A stretch of 36,089 nucleotides of DNA from Candidatus Saccharimonadota bacterium (GTDB taxonomy: Bacteria > Patescibacteriota > Saccharimonadia > Saccharimonadales > Saccharimonadaceae). The stretch covers positions 1 to 36,089 of the forward strand of contig JAFWSN010000010.1 in NCBI GenBank assembly GCA_017519305.1, in the 5' to 3' direction. The position numbers and the translations under genes were made by a program. Of the stretch, positions 29,640-36,089 are shown piece after piece. The notes under the pieces are model-generated. The model had not been told where the DNA came from. It saw nothing but the letters and a program-made list of their open reading frames with translations, and did no database searches. Positions within the stretch are counted from its first letter, which is position 1; every line of letters starts with the position of its first letter.

Positions 29640-32600
29640 ATGAAGCGTAAGCATTATTTGACAATTAGCGCGATTGCTGCTGGATTTTTGCTATGTAGCG
29701 CTAATAGCGCTAAAGCATATGACTACAGCTATGATTATTGCATGAAGCAAACGCAACTATATCAGAGTGGAGCAGAGACAGATATCGATGAAATTGAAGC
29801 ACGTGTGCCAGACTTGGCTAGTGCTTGCAACACATGTGCGGCGCGCGCCGGTAAGAACGATTATGCCCAGGGCACCATGTGGTTAAATGGGGCTTCGCTA
29901 AACTCGCTAGACTATAATAATTTCCGCACGTCGGTAGAGAGTATGTATAGATCTGGTGACTTCATCACCGTCAACAGCGTTCATACTAATGAGGCGATAG
30001 TTTATGTTCACGGCCAAGTGTATAGCTGCGGTAATGACGACGGCCTCGCTAATCCAAATCAAATGAACGCTAAATGGATATACATATTAACCGGAAGCGC
30101 AGACCAACAATATACTACAAGTTCTGGCACAGTAAAAAACTGTGGAACAAAAGGAGACTTCAAGGGGGGTGCCCCAGTTAGCCGGTTGAATAGCTGTTCT
30201 AGGGAATACGTAACCAACAGGGCTGGCTTAGCTTCTGGGAGTAGCGAGTATACAATAAATAGGATGTATGGGTATAGTGGAAATCAACAGATGCCACAGG
30301 CTACGTGGAGCGACCCAGCGCAGGCTATTCCGGTCAAAATTGATATTACAGAATTTAAGAAAAAGGCAACATTCATAGGAGAAGGGTCTTATACGAAGGA
30401 CAACGTAACTTATGAATACGAGGAGTATTCTGATACCGTATGGGTATTTCGCTGTCCTCTGCTTGTATCTGAAGGTACTACAGGTGATCAGTGCGGCCCA
30501 GGTGACGCTGTGGCTACAATTAAGCTAAGGATTATTACAAAAGAAACGTTTCAACCCACTACCTGTCGCGAAGCGCACCAAAACGACCCAGATTACGGAG
30601 ATACCTACAACGGCGCCCCGAGCTGGTTTACTAGTCTCGGCATTTATTACAACAAATGTTACGGTGAAAGCGTTCTTGGCACAAGGGTTTCTACCAAGAA
30701 TATCAACGAATCAAACTACACCGAGCGTGCAATTCTTAAAAACAGCGACAGCACAAGGACCGCGACCGTCTATGTTAAGCCTGGCACAAACGTCCAAATC
30801 GATCAATTCTATTTCCCAGCCGCACAGCTAGTGACAAAAACCATTGTCGATGACGAAAGACTCACCGCTAAAGATAGTAATGGCGATCCTATCACGATAC
30901 CAAACAAGCCAGCGGGCAAAGTCACTCTTGCAGGCTCCGGCAACATCAGCAGCACATGGAATAATAGCCACGAAATTGGCGAAATCAACACAAAAACTAC
31001 CGGATATGGAAGCGTGAACTTTACTTTTACGAGAGGCGGATATAATAATGCCCCAAGCTTTAATGATAGCAACAATACCGGTACCGTTCACACCGGCAAC
31101 ACGATTACCGAAACCAACTCCGGCGACTCGAGTATCCTTGGTAGAGCCTCAGTGGGGAACCTAGACGAAAATGGTGTTACTAATGTCAAAAAATCAGTAG
31201 AATCCACCACGGTCACCGTCATTGCTCCATATAACTTCACAAACAGCGTTGGCTTGTCTGGTGCAAATTTCCAGGCGGGTGCTTTTGCCGGCTCCGAAGT
31301 TAGCTTTGGCGCTTCGTACACGACGAACGGTAAAAATAACCAATGGATTCCGGGCGGTGCATATGCTACGATTTCGCCAAATAGCAAATTGCGTTTGTAC
31401 TCATTTGTTTCAGATAGTGCCAACCCATCACAGAATTGTAATCCTGACGGTGATACACCTGCAGAGTGCAAAACGCACTATTCGAAAAATAATTTCGCTT
31501 TGAATGAAAATGAAAACCCTAGCGCCAAACACGACACCGAACTATACACCGTAAGCATCCCAGATGTCGATGCTGGCAAATACTTCTGCGTTGTGGCTGC
31601 CGTTTGGCCAACTTCTAGTGGCGCGGATGACAACTATACCAATCCTAGCGGTAACGGCCAATGGGAAATTAAGAAACAATGTGTAAGGATTCAAAAACGC
31701 GCCTTCTTCCAGGTTTGGGGCGGCAATGTATATGCCAAAGGCAAAGTCTCAAGCAGTACTACTACCAAAAAAACAGTAGGCGGCACAACTTACAGCCCAG
31801 CTATCACCTTCGGCTCATGGACTGAGCACGGCATTATTGCAAGCAAAAAAGAAGTCACCGGTGTGGCTTCGGGCGCCGCACTTGGTTACACCTCAAACGA
31901 CGACGGCAATTTAATTAATAGTCCAGGCGGCAAATCTGGAGCCAGCAAAAACTGTCGTTTCTCAACTTTCACTATTGCTAACACAGATTGTTATATTAAC
32001 ACCGGCATTAACGATGCTGCTACGCCGGGCTATTCGAATATCGACCTTAGCAACAATCTGCTGGATCTCACGAACTATACTAATACTGCTAGATCCACTA
32101 CGTCTAGGGGCAGCAGCGCAGAAAGCCAACTAGACCTCGCGAGCGAATATACCGAAAAAGATGGCATCCGCTACACTTATGCTGTAGGCAACCTATACCT
32201 CAAATCTTCCGCCGCATTACCAAAGGGAACCACCCATGTCGTTTATGCCACTGGCAGCGTCTATATTCACAGCAATCTCAATTACCAAAACATAACCTAC
32301 AGCAATCCGTCCGACATGCCACAGCTCATTATCATCGCTGGCGGCAATATTAATGTGGACGGTGCGGTTACCAACATCGACGCCTGGCTCTACACTAAAT
32401 CCGGCACTATCGATACCTGTACGCAGAACAATACCTCGTCAGCTTGTAGCAGGCAACTTCGTATCAATGGCCCAATCGTGGCTGGCAAAATGGTGCTAGA
32501 TCGCAACTATGGCGGCGGCACCGGCAACGACTCTGGCACCCCGGCCGAAATTATTAATTTCACTCCAGCTACCTACATTTTTAGCCAAGCTAAATCCACC

Positions 32601-32654
32601 GAAAACACTTCGCTTCGTGTGGTCTATTCTAAAGAAATTGCGCCGCGCTACTAA
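29640..32654 (+). CDS. Large secreted cell-surface protein, 1004 aa
   Basis: No family recognised. A cleavable signal peptide is clear: basic MKRKHYL, hydrophobic core ISAIAAGFLLC, then SANSAKA before the mature YDYSYDY. The mature protein is Cys-rich in its N-terminal third (DYCMKQ, ACNTCAAR, SCGNDD, NCGTKGD, SCSREY, CREAHQND, NKCYGES), pointing to disulfides. The middle (about 370-650) is Thr/Asn/Ser-rich and predicted beta, as in adhesins. The last ~200 residues carry regular beta-strand patterns (YAVGNLYLKSS, VVYATGSVYIHSN, LIIIAGGNINVDGAV, DAWLYTKSGTI, LRINGPIVAGKMV), suggesting a beta-helix or stacked-strand head. There is no LPXTG or other sorting signal at the C-terminus (KEIAPRY). 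By position it follows a minor-pilin operon, as PilY1 does; that analogy is inference. Confidence 0.75.
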   Translation: MKRKHYLTISAIAAGFLLCSANSAKAYDYSYDYCMKQTQLYQSGAETDIDEIEARVPDLASACNTCAARAGKNDYAQGTMWLNGASLNSLDYNNFRTSVESMYRSGDFITVNSVHTNEAIVYVHGQVYSCGNDDGLANPNQMNAKWIYILTGSADQQYTTSSGTVKNCGTKGDFKGGAPVSRLNSCSREYVTNRAGLASGSSEYTINRMYGYSGNQQMPQATWSDPAQAIPVKIDITEFKKKATFIGEGSYTKDNVTYEYEEYSDTVWVFRCPLLVSEGTTGDQCGPGDAVATIKLRIITKETFQPTTCREAHQNDPDYGDTYNGAPSWFTSLGIYYNKCYGESVLGTRVSTKNINESNYTERAILKNSDSTRTATVYVKPGTNVQIDQFYFPAAQLVTKTIVDDERLTAKDSNGDPITIPNKPAGKVTLAGSGNISSTWNNSHEIGEINTKTTGYGSVNFTFTRGGYNNAPSFNDSNNTGTVHTGNTITETNSGDSSILGRASVGNLDENGVTNVKKSVESTTVTVIAPYNFTNSVGLSGANFQAGAFAGSEVSFGASYTTNGKNNQWIPGGAYATISPNSKLRLYSFVSDSANPSQNCNPDGDTPAECKTHYSKNNFALNENENPSAKHDTELYTVSIPDVDAGKYFCVVAAVWPTSSGADDNYTNPSGNGQWEIKKQCVRIQKRAFFQVWGGNVYAKGKVSSSTTTKKTVGGTTYSPAITFGSWTEHGIIASKKEVTGVASGAALGYTSNDDGNLINSPGGKSGASKNCRFSTFTIANTDCYINTGINDAATPGYSNIDLSNNLLDLTNYTNTARSTTSRGSSAESQLDLASEYTEKDGIRYTYAVGNLYLKSSAALPKGTTHVVYATGSVYIHSNLNYQNITYSNPSDMPQLIIIAGGNINVDGAVTNIDAWLYTKSGTIDTCTQNNTSSACSRQLRINGPIVAGKMVLDRNYGGGTGNDSGTPAEIINFTPATYIFSQAKSTENTSLRVVYSKEIAPRY

Positions 32655-32687
32655 ATTTTATTAAGCGCAAAAAATATCAAAAAGTAC

Positions 32688-32716
32688 TTGCATTGTGCTT
32701 GTGTTTATGTTACGAT
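32688..32716 (+). promoter_or_regulatory. Promoter of the BspA-like gene
   Basis: TTGCAT (32688-32693), 17-nt spacer, TGT-TACGAT (hexamer 32711-32716). The expected start near 32723 leaves a leader of about 80 nt, the longest of any coding gene here. Confidence 0.65.
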
Positions 32717-32755
32717 AAGGGTACAAAAGGTCATATTAACAAAAATTAGCCATGC

Positions 32756-32773
32756 CAACATTTTTCTATGTTG
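32756..32773 (+). other. Leader hairpin of the BspA-like gene
   Basis: CAACAT (32756-32761), loop TTTTCT, ATGTTG (32768-32773): a perfect 6-bp stem in the leader, about 30 nt before the start codon and upstream of GGGAGAACA (32791-32799). It could shape mRNA stability or translation. No T-tract follows, so it is not a terminator. Confidence 0.45.
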
Positions 32774-32803
32774 ACGTGTCTAACAAAATTGGGAGAACAA
32801 ACA

Positions 32804-35800
32804 ATGGTTTTGTTGAATACAAAAAAGTTAAGAATTTTGGCGCTTTTTGTTGCCATATTCGCATTTAGCGCTATAGGTAGCGCAAACACTCAAGCCGCTA
32901 CCGGTACATTCTCGGAAAACGGTCTAGTCTGGGACTACGATACCGGCGCTGACAACGATAAAATTATCATTGGTGTTAACAATGCGATGGCAGCCCCTAA
33001 CCAGACTGTTAAAGTTCCAAGCCTTGCGCAAGCAATTGCCGGAGTTGGGGATTCTTCTCTCGCTGACCTTGATACGTATTACCTCGACTCACTATGTTAT
33101 GACTTTGATGGATGCGTGAACGCACGCACCTCTACCTCCCAAATCACGACCCTCGATATGACTGATACTTCTAAAATCCAGGTAAAAAATGTCTCCCGCA
33201 TGTTTAGCCCTGACCGCGAACTCAATGTATACTTTGGCGAAAATATGGTGATCGCAGATCCGGCTGACCTTAATTTGTCTGACAGTAGTTATGGAGATGG
33301 TATGACCAACCCGTACAATAGTTACACCGGTGCTTTTGAGGGTATGAAACTTAGGATTTATCCAGGAGAAAACAGCTTCGCCAATCTTAAATATATTGGC
33401 TGGAATGCCTTTAGAAACGTTGAATTCCATGAATCAAACGTAAATGTTACCATCAGCAACGCACAAACCGTTGGCGGCTACGTATTTGCTGGCTCCAACA
33501 TCGAGAGTCTCGATATTGATGCCACAGACATTGGCCAGGGATTCTGCCAGGGTTGTGAAAGCCTAGAGGCGCTTGGGTTTGGTAATAATGTTGCCACTAT
33601 TCGCGGCGGCGCCTTTGCGAACACTACCGCTCTTAGTATAGGCGTTACCATTCCTGCCGCAGAACTTTATGGTTCGATATTCGAGGGTTCAGCTATCGTG
33701 AGCGCTACCATCGCAAACGCTACGTATATTCCATACAATATGTTTAAGAACAGTGGTCTCACCAATGTTACATTCGGAGCCGCCAGCTATTCAATTGGTA
33801 ATAGCGCTTTTAAAAACGCCAATCTCGGCGCAGTAGATTTGATGGGCGTTGTCAGTATCGAAGCTGAAGCCTTTGCTGACAACAGCATTACAGAAGTATA
33901 TTTCCCAAAGACCTATAGAAAACGTGGCTACGATAATTCAGGGTCTGGTACGGCAGGAATTTTCCAAAACAATCCGCTTAAAAAAGTTACATTGGCTTAC
34001 GATTTAACGATTGGCGCCACGGGTCAGCAACCATTCTGGAACCAGATTGGTTCAGAAGCTATGAGGTCTCTCGAGGAAATTGTTTTGATTGCTCCTTATG
34101 CAGCAGACGAAACCGTATCCGCAGATCACGACTACAACATAGTCTCTTCTGACTCATATGGCATTGGCTTGCCAAATGATTTGATTCATGGACTCAAAAA
34201 CGTAATTCCGCGTGCTTTCTTTGATACAGCTGAACTCGAGGCTGTCGATGGAAACCTGAAAAAAATCGTAATCGATGATAATTATGAAATGATTGGTTGC
34301 CAAGCATTTAATTATACGAATATTAGCGCAATCCACACCATCAGCAACGGCGTAGAAAGCGAAGACAACCGCTTCCCGTCCAAGCTCAAAGTGATTGGCT
34401 CCCTTGCATTCTTCGAATCATTTATGTATGGCAACTTTGACGAGACTACCCATGAACTTAAAAACACCAACCAAACAATCGTCGAATTCGATAGTCTTCC
34501 AAGCAGCTTGGCATACATTGGCAGTGGCGCATTCTTGAGAGACAACGACTTGATCATTGATAACTTCGATTTGCCGAACTTGGTTTATCTTGGTAACTGG
34601 GTCTTCCAGCATGGCGCTGCCGTGAAAAACATTACCTTAAGAGAGTATGCAGGTTTCAGCCCTAACACCGCCATGTTCTATGGCACCGATTTGATCGAAA
34701 CTGTTACGGTGGACTTTGATATTTACGGTTCAGCACACTACAACGACAGATACTTTAGCTCGGTGTTTGGTGGATATCTCAGCGACATGTGCGAAAGGCC
34801 TGGTACGACCTTCGCAGATGCTACTGGCGCTGGATATTATGACTACGATATTTGGGAATATGTTTATCCTTTCCCAAAAACCTGCCACACGCAACAACAC
34901 TTTAAGAAAATTACATTTACCGCCAATGCCGCTACGGCTCCAAAAGAAGGCGACGAAACTTTCCTAGGCATCTGGGCAGACGAGATCGACCTCAGCGCGA
35001 CTCCATGGACCTCATTTAATAAATATGCTCCAAATGGTGTGACCAATATGTTTATCGGCGCCAAAATTGGTACACTCAAATTGCCAAGCAATCTTGAAAA
35101 CATTAACCCGTATGCATTCCTTGGCGCGGATATCGATAATGAATTAGCCATTCCAAGCACCGTCAAGGTAATTGGCGAGTATGCCTTCAACACTAGCCCC
35201 GCTGCAGCTTCCGATGGATGGGCAGTAAATGTTATCGAAAGATATAACGCAGAACATCCAGACGACCAAGTTGAATTTGAACCTGGCGTCACAATTGCCG
35301 GCCTTCCTACATCGATCGAAGAAATTGGCGACAACGCCTTCTCTGAAGGTGTAGAGTTTACCGCCGCAATCGATTTACAAAACCTCAAGGTACTTGGCTC
35401 GAACGCCTTCTCTGGTGCCACCATCGATAATGTTGCTATCCATGATGGCCTCGAGTCCCTCGGCATTAACGCCTTCTATAACGCAGATATCAACGACATC
35501 ACTATCGATGCGGATCTCTACGATGCGGACATCCGTAAGTCGCAGAACTGTATCGGCTCTTATTATAGCAACGGCGAAGAAATAACCTACAATCGCTGTG
35601 GCGAACCATATGACTCTGACCGTTCTGAAGCAGAGAACTATGCCGCCAACTTCTACGATTCCTTCGTCGCCACCTTCGGCAAAGATGCTAAGTTCGGTAC
35701 CATCACCTTCACAGAAAACGCCGGCGAACCATGTGGCGGTTTCGAGAACTGTGCTAAAGATCGTGCATACTTCTATGGTCTTGAAGCAGACAAAGTAGAT

Positions 35801-36089
35801 CTTTCTGCCACCAACTGGACCACCACCAGTGAGTCTATGTTCCAAGGTGCTACAGTAGGTGAAATTATCCTTCCAGAAGGTCTCACCACCATTGCAGCAG
35901 ATACCTTCTACGAGGCAGACCTTGGCGACGTAACCCTTCCAAGTACTCTTGAGACTATTGGCACCGAGGCCTTCCAATGGGCTACTGCCAATATCTCCAC
36001 CCTCCCAGAAGGTCTCTTGGATATTGATGACTCTGCCTTCTATGGCGCAGACACCACAGATAACATGGTTGTCCCAAGCACCGTTACCC
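32804..36089 (+). CDS. BspA-like leucine-rich-repeat surface protein (partial, runs off the window)
   Basis: Open frame of 1095 codons with no stop before the window end. A signal peptide (basic LNTKKLRILA, hydrophobic LFVAIFAFSAIGSA, cut near NTQA) is followed by about 150 residues of unique sequence. From about residue 180 it has many LRR_5/BspA-type repeats with the pattern IP.tv..Ig..AF....l, for example NLENINPYAF, IPSTVKVIGEYAF, SIEEIGDNAF and NLKVLGSNAF. BspA-type proteins are surface adhesins that bind host proteins or other bacteria. Later repeats toward the end are cleaner than early ones (for example LPEGLTTIAADTFYEADLGDVTLP). The start at 32804 is set by GGGAG upstream and by the signal peptide. 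C-terminal anchoring is not visible. Confidence 0.88.
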   Translation, partial: MVLLNTKKLRILALFVAIFAFSAIGSANTQAATGTFSENGLVWDYDTGADNDKIIIGVNNAMAAPNQTVKVPSLAQAIAGVGDSSLADLDTYYLDSLCYDFDGCVNARTSTSQITTLDMTDTSKIQVKNVSRMFSPDRELNVYFGENMVIADPADLNLSDSSYGDGMTNPYNSYTGAFEGMKLRIYPGENSFANLKYIGWNAFRNVEFHESNVNVTISNAQTVGGYVFAGSNIESLDIDATDIGQGFCQGCESLEALGFGNNVATIRGGAFANTTALSIGVTIPAAELYGSIFEGSAIVSATIANATYIPYNMFKNSGLTNVTFGAASYSIGNSAFKNANLGAVDLMGVVSIEAEAFADNSITEVYFPKTYRKRGYDNSGSGTAGIFQNNPLKKVTLAYDLTIGATGQQPFWNQIGSEAMRSLEEIVLIAPYAADETVSADHDYNIVSSDSYGIGLPNDLIHGLKNVIPRAFFDTAELEAVDGNLKKIVIDDNYEMIGCQAFNYTNISAIHTISNGVESEDNRFPSKLKVIGSLAFFESFMYGNFDETTHELKNTNQTIVEFDSLPSSLAYIGSGAFLRDNDLIIDNFDLPNLVYLGNWVFQHGAAVKNITLREYAGFSPNTAMFYGTDLIETVTVDFDIYGSAHYNDRYFSSVFGGYLSDMCERPGTTFADATGAGYYDYDIWEYVYPFPKTCHTQQHFKKITFTANAATAPKEGDETFLGIWADEIDLSATPWTSFNKYAPNGVTNMFIGAKIGTLKLPSNLENINPYAFLGADIDNELAIPSTVKVIGEYAFNTSPAAASDGWAVNVIERYNAEHPDDQVEFEPGVTIAGLPTSIEEIGDNAFSEGVEFTAAIDLQNLKVLGSNAFSGATIDNVAIHDGLESLGINAFYNADINDITIDADLYDADIRKSQNCIGSYYSNGEEITYNRCGEPYDSDRSEAENYAANFYDSFVATFGKDAKFGTITFTENAGEPCGGFENCAKDRAYFYGLEADKVDLSATNWTTTSESMFQGATVGEIILPEGLTTIAADTFYEADLGDVTLPSTLETIGTEAFQWATANISTLPEGLLDIDDSAFYGADTTDNMVVPSTVT

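Noticed and set aside
34864-35977. Two 200-codon minus-strand frames in the BspA-like gene
   Set aside because: They are mirror frames caused by the repetitive codon pattern of the LRR gene; no start signals were found, and the plus frame has a signal peptide and LRR repeats.
1-36089. UGA recoding as in Gracilibacteria or Absconditabacteria
   Set aside because: UGA ends the gene at 29522, and no gene needs in-frame UGA to be completed.

Overview
The window looks like a chromosomal segment of a reduced-genome bacterium of the Candidate Phyla Radiation, most likely Candidatus Saccharibacteria (TM7). This rests on pattern recognition: tightly packed small housekeeping genes, leaderless promoters, type IV minor pilins next to large secreted proteins, and a BspA-like leucine-rich-repeat surface protein. 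The standard genetic code fits every gene (TGA is used as a stop at 29520-29522), which argues against the UGA-recoding CPR lineages. No prophage, insertion sequence or CRISPR array was seen.

Layout. 1-515: 3' end of a 23S rRNA gene, a 5S rRNA gene and the rRNA terminator. 530-2337: a SAM methyltransferase convergent with nusA. 2441-7157: a heat-shock style operon clpC / membrane HEXXH protein / clpP / truB, with a perfect CIRCE operator over the clpC promoter. 7163-9805: small accessory genes, an AlkD-like protein, a Ham1/RdgB-like NTPase and a small membrane protein. 9843-14169: tRNA-Glu, pyk-pgk (the two ATP-yielding steps of lower glycolysis), and a MurA carrying an N-terminal XRE-type helix-turn-helix. 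14174-18445: a MacB-type ABC exporter and an RNase J with a long basic N-terminal extension. 18463-23853: tRNA-Leu, a GT8 glycosyltransferase, a 28-codon ORF, a DsbA-like thiol oxidoreductase divergent from a CBS-domain protein, aspS, a membrane protein and a glutaredoxin. 23858-25163: a strongly expressed 67-aa protein, a membrane-anchored HNH protein and a tRNA-Ile with the unusual UAU anticodon. 25203 to the end: the cell-surface region, with a DivIC/FtsL-like protein, two class III prepilin-motif proteins and a PilX-like protein, a Pro/Thr-rich surface protein, a 1004-aa secreted protein and a BspA-like LRR protein running off the window.

Regulatory logic. The dominant promoter is TGN-TATAAT with the start codon 6-7 nt after the -10 hexamer, so transcription should begin at or next to the initiation codon (leaderless mRNA). 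A smaller set of genes has a normal leader with a Shine-Dalgarno sequence, several using the variant AAAGGGGG. Functionally the window joins protein quality control, substrate-level phosphorylation, cell-wall precursor synthesis, extracytoplasmic thiol chemistry and a pilus/adhesin surface locus, which fits an episymbiotic or host-attached, fermentative cell; that lifestyle statement is inference.
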